Notes under the pieces: generated by a model
What the model saw: only the letters and a program-made list of their open reading frames with translations
Told to the model about the DNA's origin: nothing
Databases searched by the model: none
Shown here: one piece after another, positions 21,866 through 32,358 of the stretch
Layout of the letters: the number at the start of each line of letters is the position of its first letter
Position numbering within the stretch: the stretch's first letter is position 1
Translations under genes and position numbers: made by a program
DNA from: Cristatella mucedo
Taxonomy: Eukaryota; Bryozoa; Phylactolaemata; Cristatellidae
Reading direction: 5' to 3'
Length of the DNA stretch: 48,000 bases
NCBI GenBank assembly: GCA_009760855.2
Contig: WPIO01000091.1
Span: 1,283,001 to 1,331,000 of the forward strand

Positions 21866-22932
21866 TTTATTAAAACTTGAGGACAACATCGTTCACTTCT
21901 CCGATGCCGGCGATGCTCGGGCAGCTTAGCTTACTCGGCAGCTTCATCGCGCGTCGTGAGCTCATGCACTTCTTTAATGCCAGCCTGTGAAGCTTTCTCT
22001 GAAGAACGATGGGTGCAACCTGCTGCTGAATCCTCGGCACGTGGGTGACCTGCTCCTTGGCTGCAACAAACCCAAATGAAAGAAAAACCCTTGGTTTGCC
22101 GAAGCCAACATGGCTGCGTCGATAACAGGCGTGCAACACAGACACAAGACAAAGGCAACGATGCAATGCCGCCCTCGCCCACTCACGCTGCTGCTTTTCT
22201 TTCTTTCTCGGAGAAGTTTAAACAGCTTGCGAATGTTGGACGGAGCGGTCCTGTCAGTCAGACCCAGCGTTACATTCTTTCCTGCTGCGGCAAGAAACGC
22301 GCATTAAATGCCTCGCTTTGACCGACCACACGGCCGAAGGGCAAGCACCAAAAATACAATAACACAAGTCAATCGGCAACTAGGCGTGGCTACGCCGGGA
22401 GCCGCGTCGGACATTAAGACCACGATGCTCTCGCAACCCGCTCAGAAAATAAGGCAGCATCGCTGCTCGGACCACAACACGTCAGTGGCTCGGCCAAACA
22501 GAAACTTGTGGAAAAATTGTGCCCGGCACCAGGAATCGCAACCGAGACACGATCTCAGAGGCGAGTTTTTATGCCGGGCTGATTAATATCCCCTTTCAAA
22601 TGAAGCCACATAATGCAACGTATGTGCAAGACGTGGTGTGAGCCAGGGTTTGTGCTATTACCACTACTCCACAACGCCCGACGACGAAAGCGGCAGCCGC
22701 GAGCAATGCTGAAGATGCGCGAACGTACCATAACTTTCTGAAGAATTACCAGGCACCGAGAGATGAGCGTTGAAGATCCAGCCGCGCACTGAATTGCACT
22801 TGGCTGGATCGTCCCCATTTTCGGTAGCAGCAGCTGCGCCCTTTGGAGCAGCGGGCGCACTCAGCCGCTAATGCCTTGCTTCACGTGGAAACCCTGCTTG
22901 TCGTTTCTCTCAGTCTTGGGCGAGATGTGACC
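21866..22932 (-). pseudogene. RPS6: Ribosomal protein S6 pseudogene with introns
   Basis: Three degenerate exons on the minus strand match successive parts of eukaryotic RPS6, a 40S subunit protein. Exon 22932-22729 has NDKQGFHVKQG, an in-frame TGA, and then pieces in shifting frames: SKGRSC..YR and SVRGWIFNAHLSV. It follows an acceptor CTCGCTCGCAG and ends at GTACGT. Exon 22284-22187 has GLTDRTAPSNIRKLFKL, lacks the family's RRLGPKRA segment, and ends at a perfect GTGAGT. Exon 22062-21873 has PRIQQQVAPIVLQRKLHRLA, then in another frame DEAAE, TAA, AKL; it follows GTTTGTTGCAG. AATAAA lies at 21866-21871. Because introns remain, it arose by DNA duplication rather than as a processed copy. The stop, frameshifts and deletion make it non-functional. 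The first exon is not seen. Confidence 0.8.
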
Positions 22933-24440
22933 CTGCGAGCGAGCGAGAGTATATAGTCACACGACGGGCGACGGTGCAGGGCGATCCAGCCGGCAGGAGG
23001 TAGCTCAGCCAGCCGGACGGCACACACGTGTTCGATATCGTCAAACATCTTAAAATCGCGGACATCTTTCGCCAGAGAACCATGAAATCAACATCTATAA
23101 CTCTAAAAGAGACTCTATACCAGGATTACGTGAGCCTTTTAGCCTCGCCGTATGGCTTTGGCTTCAAGTGCTTACCTTCATGATGCACCACACCAGCTCC
23201 GCTAACAGCGGCTACGTAAAATGAACACCGGATCCACCCAATACAGCCTTGACCTACGAGCGACCAAATGCTAACCAATCAAACACGTCATTGCATTTCC
23301 CGGCGACCACCATTCGTACGTGGCCAAACTCCGGTGCTTATTTAAATTACTAATCCGAATTGCTTCCTGCTGCGCCGCCCTTGTACTAATCGCGGCGTGA
23401 GCGCTTTCGGAATTAAAATTAGGTCTATCCTTTCTCGAAAGCCGCGTATGGGCGCTTGCGGCGGTCTGATGATCTACGCAGAGAATGCGGCGGCGGCGGC
23501 CGCCGCTGCCGCGGATATCCGTGAGCGAAAGTGGCGCACGGCCATCCCAGCAGCCAAACGCGTGCGCTCAAATGTGCATTGCCATAGCGCTGGCCGGGCA
23601 GCGCGCTCTCTCAGTCGGTGGCGCTCGCCTGCTAGAAGCCGAGCGCGCCGTCGTGCTAGCGCACTGCGGTATTTAATAATGATGGGAACGCTGCCCCCAG
23701 CTCTGTAATGTAATGCATATCTCATGAAGGACATGCTTTGGACTAGGGTGTGGCGGCTAATCCAGTTCGCCTGTCACTTCGCGTCAGGATTGTTGCAATG
23801 CCCTTCATTCACGACTACAAGCCAGCGCCGCCGGCTGCATCGCATCGATTATGTTAATTAATCCTGTCTGAGGTTCGCAGACTTCCTGTAAAGCGTCGCA
23901 TCGATTTGAATATCGTCTCTTGTGCTTACAGGTCGCTTCGGTCTCGTACCACCAGCCTAACTACTCGCTCGGCAGACCTCACTGCCCCGGTGTGCTCTCA
24001 AGCCACCCTCTGCTCCTCCAGTGTGCTCTCACATCAGCCGCCCCTCTAGTAATCTCGCCGTTCCTCGTACTAAATTGAAGAAGCTTCTGTTCATCGGGCC
24101 TTCAGTCTGCGTGCACTGCAAGTGCAAAATTTGCTTCTGACTTCTGTCACCATCTGAATTGACGTGGCATCATTAGGTGTCAGCTAAAGATGCATCTGTT
24201 CCACTCAGCTTTCTCTCTCCCCCCCCGTGAATTTATATTTGTCGCTCTTGTGTGCTTGGCATGCTTACCTAGGCATTAATCAGTGCATGCTACTAAACAG
24301 AGGTCCTAGTAACTCTCAGTGGCCCTTAGTGTCTCGTATGCTTTGCATGCCTGTCTCAGCATGCTACCTTGCATATCATAAATCTTTGGCTTTACTTATC
24401 TTGCACCAGTTTGTAAAGCGCCTGGATAAAAAAAAACAAC
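22933..24440. other. Intergenic, nothing recognised
   Basis: Includes a short GCG/GCC-rich stretch at 23487-23515 that produces polyalanine open frames on both strands. I see no credible gene. Confidence 0.4.
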
Positions 24441-24442
24441 AA

Positions 24443-24755
24443 TAATAATAGTACATTTGTATTTGTAGCGCCTTAAGAGAACTTAATCTCCTTGTAGACA
24501 CTTGACATATGCTTCAACGGCAGCATGATCAAACGGTGAATGGTGCTTATGCATGCTGACACTGTGCATGCTGCCACTAACCACATTTGCATGCTTACCC
24601 TGTGCATGTCACCCCTAACCACGTTGTTCATGTTGTTTATCAAGCATGATATTACTCACGATTCAATCGCGCTTCCCTTTGCAGCAAATGTAAAGTGCCT
24701 AGGAAGAGATTGAGTTCTCTGAGGGTGCTTTATCAAGTGCATTATTATTATTATA
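24443..24755. mobile_element. Inverted pair of family C ends (foldback-like element)
   Basis: The left arm (24443-24530) is family C in minus orientation. The right arm (24640-24755) is the same sequence in plus orientation: CAGCAAATGTAAAGTGCCTA, AGATTGAGTTCTCTGAGGGT and an ATTATTATT end. Between them lie two or three CATGCTGACACTGTG / CATGCTGCCACTAACC units. The two arms can form a hairpin of about 90 bp. Confidence 0.7.
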
Positions 24756-25084
24756 TCCACATGTCAACAAGCGTACTATGGTTAATGGTAACATTACCAG
24801 TGTCAACACGTAAATACGGTTTGGGGCGCATTTACAGTGTCAGCATGCAAAAGCACACGAAGGACAATTGATTTGGATCCAGCAAATGCTGCGAGAAATG
24901 GGTGAAATTTTGGCTTCTGTTTAAATGTCTCAACTTATGTAATGTCATGATGTCAGTCAGGAATTAGTTCTAGGCTTTGGAAGCATACGAACTAAAGACG
25001 TGGTATGCACAAGATTAGAGGTTTAAAGGACTACTCCAGGATTTTGAGTTCGAAGAGCAGATGGTACTACATCCTGCCATCTTG

Positions 25085-25175
25085 AGGAGTAGTTCTGATT
25101 GGTAGGCTGTTGAGCCGTGATAGCGAACTAGATATATTAAAGAGGCTGTTATATCAGCTAATATTTATTTATTAG
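25085..25175 (+). mobile_element. SINE family B, 3' fragment
   Basis: Contains TATTAAAGAGGCTGTTATAT and CAGCTAATATTTATTTATTAG, the tail of family B. The head is absent. Confidence 0.6.
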
Positions 25176-25329
25176 GGTAGAGTTTAACCCACACTTAGAT
25201 TGCCAACGACCAGCATCTTTGACTTTTTAAGGTGTGATACATGTGGCTCGGGTAAGTAGGTGCCAGCAGACATGGCCCCCATGGACTGACCTGACACATG
25301 GGGTGGGTCAGTGACTGCTGTACAGACTT

Positions 25330-25440
25330 GAGTCTCCTCGGATTGCTACTCGGTGTTGCTGGCATTCCTATGTGGATGGCAGCAAACCTTTTCAAATTGA
25401 ACGACGACAAACCAACTTAATAGTCATAACGTCGGATATA
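25330..25440 (+). mobile_element. Short plus-strand LINE RT fragment
   Basis: A plus frame reads MWMAANLFKLNDDKPT, matching WMAANFPKLNDDKT of the minus-strand copy that starts 40 bases later. The two pieces are in opposite orientations. Confidence 0.65.
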
Positions 25441-25479
25441 TATTACACGAAAACGATCCATATCTTCACGAAAACGTGA

Positions 25480-27560
25480 AGCACAGATAGGAAAAGAACC
25501 TTAAAATTGATGTGCTTCTCCATTGGTAGCTTGTGCAGGTCGGCGAGAATCTGTGAAGTGAAGTGAAGTGGCGTGATGTGGCAACTAAGTCACTCACGAC
25601 TGACAAGCCTAGCTGCCGAGTTTTTCGCTGACTGTAAGAGCCTGATTGCACACGCCGGTAGACCAGCAAGCGGTGAGTTACAGAAGACGAGATAGGATGT
25701 CACAAACGCATGGACCATTTAGACGTAGTGTACCTGTCTAAGCACGCCCAAATTTTTGCAATGTTACATAGCTAAAAGTAGGCAGATTTGACTGTGGAGC
25801 TGACGTGGTCGTCTAGGGATAGGTCACGTTGGAACAGGACACCCAGATGTCGTGCAGATGCTACAGGAGACATTCTGGCAGAGCCGATTTTTAGCTTTAG
25901 GTTTTCCAGTTTCCGAGTCACGTTTGGTTTGCCATAACTAGTAAGTTGGTTTTATCATCATTTAATTTTGGAAAGTTTGCTGCCATCCATGTGCGGGTAT
26001 CATCAATACATACAGCAATGGAGTTAAGAAAATTTGACATACTTGAGGCCTTGGAGAGATCAAAGCATAGGTACAGCTGTGTGTCATCTATATAGAAGTG
26101 AAAACCTATATTGTACTTGGCAATCACATCGGCAAGAGGGAGAGTATAAACCGTGAAACGAAGCGGACCATGCACAGAGCCCTGCGGTACCCCTTACTTC
26201 AGTGGTTTCTCTGATGGCCTTCTACTGAGATAGGACCTGTATCATTGAGGTACCGGCGGGTGATGCCCTAGTGAGATGAGAGGTGCTCCAAAAGGACGTG
26301 ATATAGTGTCAAATGCAGCCGAAAGATCAAGCAAAACAAGCAGAGTGACACTACCCGAGTCTGCATGCCTGAGAAGGTAGTGGCATACACTCGAAGCAAT
26401 GCCGACTCTGAGGTGTGATTAGCTCTAAAATCAATTAGATGTCAAACCAGACTGAAACCTACTTGCCAGGTTCGAAGTTTCAATTTAAGAGTTTAGTCGG
26501 TCTGCCACTATTCGCTCTAGCGTCTTTGATAGACATGGCAGGGGCTTGGCAAGAAGATTTGGATGAAGTTTCGTAAGTTCTCTTGGTCTAGTGGTGTCTT
26601 TCTCAATTAGGGATCCAACAAAAGCCTTTTTGAAAGGTGCTGGGAATAGACTGGAGGCTAAGGACAAATTCATAATGTTAGTAATGCAAGGCAGCTGCAG
26701 ATCTATGCATCGTAGAAGTAGGACAGTGGAAAAAAGGGTTTAGAGAGCTAGCAGTCTTCTTTAACTGGAAGATGAACAACAGGATAATACTAATAACACA
26801 TTTGAAATAGCACTCTCAGAGAGCTCGATCTCTTTCTAGGCACTTTAAATTTCCTGCAAAGGAAGCACGATCGAATGTTTTTTCTTTAGTATGCTCAATG
26901 ACAACAAGCATAACATGGATAACATGGTTAGGGGTGACACGCACGGGCTCAGTATGCAAAAAATGGTTAGCGGCAGCAAGCACAGTGTCAGCACTCGTAA
27001 GCATGTAAAGGACGAATCACACGAACCCACTCGTGGTCGCCTTGATTACAGGCATTGGGACACTACACGGAATTGAGTGAGGGGAGTCAAGTGGAAAGGC
27101 TGTTATCTTAGCGACGAACTCTCCGATCTTGTTCGTCATGCTGACAAAGTAGCTAGAGAGGCTGGGTCACCACAAGAGTGCACTCAGTATGGAGCTAACC
27201 TTAGAGCGGTTAAGACGAGATGGTTGATGGTAAATATAAGAATTTTTGGATTGAGCGTCTGTGATTCAACAATACCTTCATATAGAAGCTAGTCATCGCA
27301 TTTGCAAGGATCGATTTGGTATTGCCCCCGTATTAATACTCGTAAAGTAGCCTTCTTTTGCCTGACGATGGGCAGACAGTCCTGATCTGGTGTAAGCTTT
27401 CTCGAGTCTTCGCTTCGTCGACCTAGCTAGTTTAATTTCGCCAGTAATCCAGAGGCCGTCTGGATGAGGGTGTACAGTGAGTGCACTTAGAGGTGCAAAC
27501 TCGCCTGTCGTATGTCAGCTATAGTGTCGTCTCTGTAGCATGCTACGTTTCGAGCAACTG
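25480..27560 (-). mobile_element. Non-LTR retrotransposon (CR1/L2-like), copy 3, with nested repeat
   Basis: The minus frame at 25918-26175 reads FHFYIDDTQLYLCF, then TRTWMAANFPKLNDDKTNLL. This is the RT catalytic block, with Ile in place of the usual Ala. The 26485-26673 frame contains ETDTTRPRELTK-type upstream RT sequence ending in LERIVADRLN. Colinearity with copy 4 (41900-42700) is broken by the family C repeat at 26788-27060. Multiple stops and deletions make it inactive. Confidence 0.82.
26788..27060 (-). mobile_element. Family C repeat nested in LINE copy 3
   Basis: The 3' end reads AACACATTTGAAATAGCACT and TTTCTAGGCACTTTAAATTT. Internal units include AACATGGTTAGGGGTGACA and GGCAGCAAGCACAGTGTCAG. 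LINE homology resumes on both sides, so the repeat inserted after the LINE. Confidence 0.72.
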
Positions 27561-29074
27561 CAGTTTCGAATCCACATGATAGAAACAGTGTTCTAGGTTT
27601 ACCAACCAAATTTTAAAGCAATCGAAGCGGCGGCGCCACCGCCGGATTATGGTGGATGACTATTATTCGCAATTATGCGATTATCTGATCGCTTATAGCA
27701 GAGGCAATTAAAAGCCGGCTTTCTGAGATAGGCGGGCAGTAAGGGTTCGAGACTCGGGGCATTGGCATTGGAGCTGATGTGACCTCTAGTTCGCATAGCA
27801 GTTGATGTTCGTCATAGCCACTGTTGAACGCCTGTAATTGTCCGCTGCTGTTGAACAGATTTGTCTGCATTACCGATACGAACTTGACATGTCAAGGTCA
27901 CAGAGCACCTGTCGTCGTTGCCGTGTTTCTGCTACTGTCGGCATACCGGCGTGCATTGGTTCAACACCTACAAGTAGCTAGCCGTGCCACAAGGTTCAGG
28001 AGTCACCGGTAGACGTCTCGCCTCGGCTAAGACTAGCACCGTTACGATCTCCGTGTTTGCGGCCTAGTTCTGACCGGAACACGCGCACACATTTGAGTGA
28101 ACTAGAATGGATTGCAGTGGATTTCGGTACTGGCGTCCAGCTCCAAAGCTCATTTGCATAATTGCGCAGCGACATGCAATGTTGTGGACAGATAAATTCG
28201 AACGTGTACTGTGATATCAGCCTAAGAATATTTGAGCTCGGCAACCCTTACGCCTGTCGTTGCTACCCTAATTAGAGTGTGGATTGGGGTGGATTGCGGT
28301 AATTCGTCGTACCCCTTTCCAGCTAGCTCAAAAGTCTCCTTCCGAGAAAAAGCTTGCTCCCGAGGTCCGCACCCCGAGATCTCGGCTCGAGAGCTGCGGA
28401 CGCCCCGTCGTGGCCGCACATATAGGTCTGGGAGCGCTAACCAATCGGCAGCAGCGCCAGCCAATCGAAAAAGTAGTACCGGCTAGGATCCTGCTGCTGC
28501 CAGCAGCCCTCGCGGCTTCGGAAGTCAGGCTGGTCGAGGCTGCCAGTCGGCTGCAAGTGGCTCCTAAAGTGTTAAATGGCTTCGAGAGTATCGGCAAGAT
28601 TCGCAGTCTAGTGGGAATCGCCCGAGTACTGTGGCTGGCCTGAATTCAATCACAAGCCTTTGTGCCCTTATGAAGATGACTTTAGACCGAACTGCTCAGA
28701 CAGCGATAGCCATGGTCAAGCTTGGGCTTGACAGTTTGTGCTACAGACAGAGCTGCGTCTGGCTCGACTAACCCATTCGTAAGATCGAGCGGTCTAAGCT
28801 CACGATTTTGCATTAACCATTTGCTTCATCAATGCTCGAGTATTTTTCTTTTTGTCCACGTACACGAAGCATCTTCAGCGGGTAAGGAGAAATTTTTTGG
28901 AGCATACGTGGATGCGTCACTTTGAAATCAGCTGTTGATGTGTGTTTTTACATTTTACGCCGCGTTTCTTTCGATCTCCCACAAGTCTGTTCGAGAATCT
29001 CAAAAAGCTTTTCGTAAAATGCAAAAAACACATCTACGTATCAGCAAACTCAGTTTTTTTAAAGTATACTGTAG
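27561..29074. other. Intergenic left of the virus-like element
   Basis: Contains the second copy of a dispersed repeat (27680-27860, inverted relative to 21172-21345). Two isolated segments (28110-28140 and 28270-28310) resemble the satellite-like unit at 46.5-48 kb, for example GGATTGCAGTGGATTTCGG. The open frame 28284-28643 has no recognisable product. Confidence 0.45.
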
Positions 29075-29086
29075 TAGTTTTTAAAT

Positions 29087-29173
29087 AGCGTTCTATGTAA
29101 ACTAAAGCATCAGAACAATAATTATATTTTAATTAAACACATTTTTATTACCATATATGGTAAATAAAATGCC
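29087..29173 (+). repeat. Left terminal inverted repeat
   Basis: 87 bases starting AGCGTTCTATGTAAACTAAA. They match the reverse complement of 40122-40208 at about 78 of 87 positions. Weaker similarity (TAGTTTTTAAAT) extends outward to about 29075. Confidence 0.93.
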
Positions 29174-29192
29174 TGTCCCTGGTCTTGCAAAA

Positions 29193-29750
29193 CATGGCTG
29201 CCAAGAAAGCAAGGAGAAAAATTAAATGCTTAGCGAGATCGTGTTAGCAATACTATTTCCAAGTATTGTGGCAAAGGTATCATTGTTCAACAAGAGTAGC
29301 TGATATTACTGATTTTTTAACAAATATATTACTGAGAAAAATGAATCATGTTTATTTGATGAACTTTGTAAAACGAAAGGTAGAAGAATGATGCATTTAG
29401 AGTTAGTTGAAAAAGTCATTAGAGTAAGATGTAATTGTGCAAGAAGATATGTTGAAAAGTGCAATGATGAAAGAGATGAGGAAATTAGAAATATGACTTC
29501 AAATGAAAAGATAGCAGATATAACTGGAAGTAAATCTATTTTTCCAACAGTAATAAAAGGACACTGCTGTCATAATATCATAAATTATGAGTGTGATAAA
29601 GACAAAAAAAGATGGAAGTTCAAGTTAGATTACAGTGTTTAAATTAATAAATTCGATGAAACCTATTATGAAGGCGAAAGTGAGGAGAGAATAGAGTTTT
29701 TGCCGTATTGGCTACTTAAGCACAAATTTACTAGATTACCAAGCAACTGA
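29193..29750 (+). pseudogene. Element gene P1, unknown function, plus strand
   Basis: The first gene after the left TIR. The longest piece (29388-29642) is Lys/Glu/Cys-rich, with CNCARRYVEKC and GHCCHN segments that could bind zinc. The frame resumes after a TAA (29640) as FDETYYEGESEERIEFLPYW and ends at 29750. An upstream part starting at the ATG at 29193 is linked through a TAG (29245) and a frameshift at the TTTTTT run near 29316. I recognise no family. Confidence 0.55.
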
Positions 29751-29785
29751 TTATTTAATTTAAGAATTTTTTGTTATATATAATA

Positions 29786-30040
29786 ATGAACACAATTTTA
29801 AACTGCAAAACAATTTTTCTTCTTTGGCAAGATCTTTTTCCTGGCACACAACCCGAATCACTTCCCACAAACTTACTAAATGCTTTATCGAGAGCCATTT
29901 TAAAACATGAAGAATATAAAGCTTCTCTGACTATTTTAAAAATAGAAGTTTTTCCTTTAAAATGTGGTTTAGTTAAGATTAGAAAAATTGAAAAACCAAA
30001 AAGCGCTTCTCAGATTTTTACAAGGATAAGAAAGCAATGA
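29786..30040 (+). CDS. Element gene P2, unknown function
   Basis: 84 residues from the ATG at 29786 to a TGA at 30038-30040. It is mixed basic, with the C-terminal stretch KIRKIEKPKSASQIFTRIRK. There is no recognisable domain. The stop overlaps the start of the next gene (ATGA), a compact, virus-like arrangement. If UGA is read as Trp, it would run a few codons further to a TAA. Confidence 0.5.
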   Translation: MNTILNCKTIFLLWQDLFPGTQPESLPTNLLNALSRAILKHEEYKASLTILKIEVFPLKCGLVKIRKIEKPKSASQIFTRIRKQ

Positions 30041-30270
30041 GGAGAAAAGTAATCTTAAAATGAGTATCTTCTCCAGAATTAACAGATTTATACGAGGAGT
30101 TTTCTATTAACCCAGAAACAGACAAAGAAATCTACAAATCTTCAGTTAAAAAAGAAGCACTTTATAGAAGTTTTCGTGAAGCATACAATGAAATTTTTAA
30201 AATAACATGCAATAGAGATGAACCACTTTTTAAAAGAAAAGAAGTTAAGCAATATATAAAATTTATTTAA
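30037..30270 (+). pseudogene. Element gene P3, small protein with one in-frame UGA
   Basis: The frame runs from ATG at 30037 to TAA at 30268, 77 codons, and is broken only by TGA at 30061-30063 (codon 9). The codons after it (VSSPELTDLYEEFSINPETD and on) keep coding character to the end, so the TGA looks like sense. No ATG follows near the TGA that would rescue a shorter protein. Family unknown. Confidence 0.5.
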
Positions 30271-30294
30271 ATAATTTTTTTAGTATATAGTTAA

Positions 30295-30487
30295 TGTAGT
30301 TTCATCTTTTTCAGCACTATCTGCAATACTGGTTGCAGTTGAGTGTTTTAGAAGAAGTCGATAAACGTAAAAATCTACTCTAGAATTGAATTCAAATTTT
30401 ATTTCAAAAATTACAAATGCTTTATCCGATGAAGTGATTACAAAAGAAGAATTTAAAGATATTATAATGGAAGGTTCACCAAAATAA
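30295..30487 (+). pseudogene. Element gene P4, small, broken
   Basis: One plus frame reads SSFSALSAILVAVECFRR, then two TAA codons, then SNFISKITNALSDEVITKEE and on to a TAA at 30485. It converges with, and slightly overlaps, the integrase end on the minus strand. Function unknown; the start is not defined. Confidence 0.4.
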
Positions 30488-31060
30488 ACTATATTCCTGT
30501 TTAATTACTTGTAGTTCTTCTCTCACAAAACTTATTTTAACGTCATTGACCCAATAACGTACTGGTTGGCCTTTCATTAACATTATTCTAACAATTACAT
30601 GTTTAGTTGAACTCTATATCGGATCTGTAGCTCTTCTTCTCTTTTCATCTTCTCCTTCACTTGGTTCTAGTATCTGACAGTTGTTCCAAGTTCGTATAGT
30701 TCTATATATTCGCCTACTAGTCTATATTATTTTGGTTTCTTCAGTTTTACTATTTTTTTATTGCTTTAGCAGGTTCTTCACCAATTAAGCTTGTAATGTT
30801 ATTTCTAAGATAGTATATAATCTTGAGTAAATTATGAATCCGTTCTTTGTTTCTAACATAATCTCCTTTATTAATGCTTTCTAATTCTTTTTCATACTGT
30901 GCAATGAAAGCTCTTTTTGCTATTGTTTGATTCATTCTTTCAACTAAGGCAACACTCTTTTTACTAGCAGCTTCTATCACACGTGTTCCGTTTCTTTTTC
31001 ATTTCTTTCTTGAACTCTCCTTTGAACTGTGGTCTAGGACTTCCATTAAGCATTACATCT
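30476..31060 (-). pseudogene. Polinton-type integrase, C-terminal remnant
   Basis: The family performs retroviral-type DNA integration (DDE catalytic core). What remains is EFKKE followed, one base out of frame, by GTRVIEAASKKSVALVERMN (Glu-containing end of the core, helix before the C-terminal domain) in the frame ending at 30750. Then, in a second frame, VRYWVNDVKISFVREELQVI, an SH3-like C-terminal domain, ends at TGA 30476. Both first catalytic Asp regions are missing: the frame upstream belongs to the fibre-like gene, so the 5' half seems deleted. Two TAG codons interrupt the C-terminal part. It is non-functional as it stands. Confidence 0.65.
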
Positions 31061-31461
31061 CTTTTTAATCCTCCATAAGTAACACAAAAGTTATCAGAAA
31101 GAACACTGGAAGTAGTATTGCTTGAGTTCCAGTAAGTAGAAGTAATAGAAAATTAATTCATATTTAGATCCCCAGTCCTTGTATCGCCATATTTATTAAC
31201 ATAATTGCTTAACTGACTAACACTAACAGCATCGGTAGGATTAACTCCTGGACAAAGATTAACAGCAGGTTGACCTTTTAAATTAACTGATCCATTACCA
31301 GATACCATGAAATTAGAATCAGCATAGCTCTTCATAACAGCATCGAAAGAGTTCACAGGATCACGTAGATTAATAATTCTATTCCAATTAGCATCAAGGT
31401 CAAACAATAGATACCCATTTATTTTTGTGACGTAAGCACTAAGATCTACTGTGCGATTCAT
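31061..31461 (-). pseudogene. Fibre- or adhesin-like protein
   Basis: The ORF starts at ATG 31461 and reads NRTVDLSAYVTKINGYL, then two similar segments: LRDPVNSFDAVMKSYAD and LCPGVNPTDAVSVSQLSN. This pattern of short repeats with 'D/NPTDAV...YAD/YV' is typical of phage and virus tail-fibre or spike shafts, so a receptor-binding surface role is possible (inference). A TAA at 31153 ends the standard ORF. The same frame stays coding beyond it (YWNSSNTTSS, DNFCVTYGGL) until it meets the integrase remnant near 31050. The start overlaps the preceding gene by about 20 bases. Confidence 0.5.
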
Positions 31462-32103
31462 CTATATTTTGGGAAATTAAAAAATTTGATCTGTCTAATA
31501 CTTCTTTTGCAATTGGTATTATTCTCACAAATCTATCAGGATCTTCTCGTATTATCTGTATCAAAGAAGTTTTAATGAAATACTTTATATCATATCCTTT
31601 TTCTTTTTTATTATTAAAAATTCCATACTTGCTTGTAATATCAAACTCACAATCAAAGTACTTTTCATCTTTAAGCAATAACATAAAAGTGGACTTGCGA
31701 TAGGAATATCAAACTCATACTTACTTGGTTTTCTAACATTCCCAGCCGCTATAAAATCAAGTGGAGCGTCTTCACAGTTTAATTCAGGAACACAAATCTC
31801 AAACTCAGAATAATAACATTCGCTAAGTCATAAGACATGCAAACCTAGTAAACATTGAGAAATATATTGCTTAGGTATACAATCTTTAATAATACTCCTA
31901 CTCCATAAACATTTTATTTCTACTAAAGTATCTCCATCAATTACTCCATCAGGTGAATTTCTAAAAACACTATTACAAGTAAAACAATCACTTTTGCTTT
32001 CAAGTGTTACATCAAGTTTCATTTATAAAATCTTAGCAACAAAAGGTTCAAATACTTTACCAAATAGCATTGGTGGAAATTTCAGCTTAGAATTATTAGC
32101 AAT
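31439..32103 (-). pseudogene. YqaJ-like (lambda-type) exonuclease
   Basis: The family consists of PD-(D/E)xK exonucleases for viral recombination and replication. Order on the minus strand: FPPMLFGKVFEPF (N-terminal G..E motif); a frameshift at a T run and a TAA; then SPDGVIDGDTLVEIKCLW, the metal-binding D...ExK signature; then QYISQCLLGLHVL, TGA (31828), LSECYYSEFEICVPELN. In the family, Trp is common at the position where the TGA stands. The last part, to 31439, lies in another frame and could be the C-terminus or a separate small gene. The active-site residues are present; the gene is open only if the TGA is read through. Confidence 0.65.
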
Positions 32104-32110
32104 ATATTTT

Positions 32111-32325
32111 TTAGTTTTTGTTAGCCATTATTTCAATATTAAATTCTATTTGATCTCCAAATATGATGGTATGACCGAGCAAAAAATAAGCTTCTGATCC
32201 ACCAATGTTCAATGACATTGATTTTTTCCATTCATCAAACCTAGTGCAAATTCAAATGTTTTCGTTATATTCTGGTTTAAATTTTATTAAGTACCTGTTC
32301 CATCATAAACAAATGTTCCTTTCAT
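32111..32325 (-). pseudogene. Element gene, unknown, follows the capsid-like gene
   Basis: MKGTFVYDGTG starts at 32325. After a one-base shift the frame contains FKPEYNENI, TGA, ICTRFDEWKKSMSL and GHTIIFGDQIEFNIEIM, ending at TAA 32111. The TGA again sits in an otherwise coding stretch. No known family. It may be part of the capsid-like gene's C-terminus, because the frame before the ATG is continuous with it after TAA 32359. Confidence 0.4.
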
Positions 32326-32358
32326 GCATGTAAACTGTGATACATTGCCACTAGAAGG

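Noticed and set aside
23397-23734. Polyalanine-containing open frames on both strands
   Set aside because: They arise from a short GCG/GCC-rich tract and show no conserved motif.
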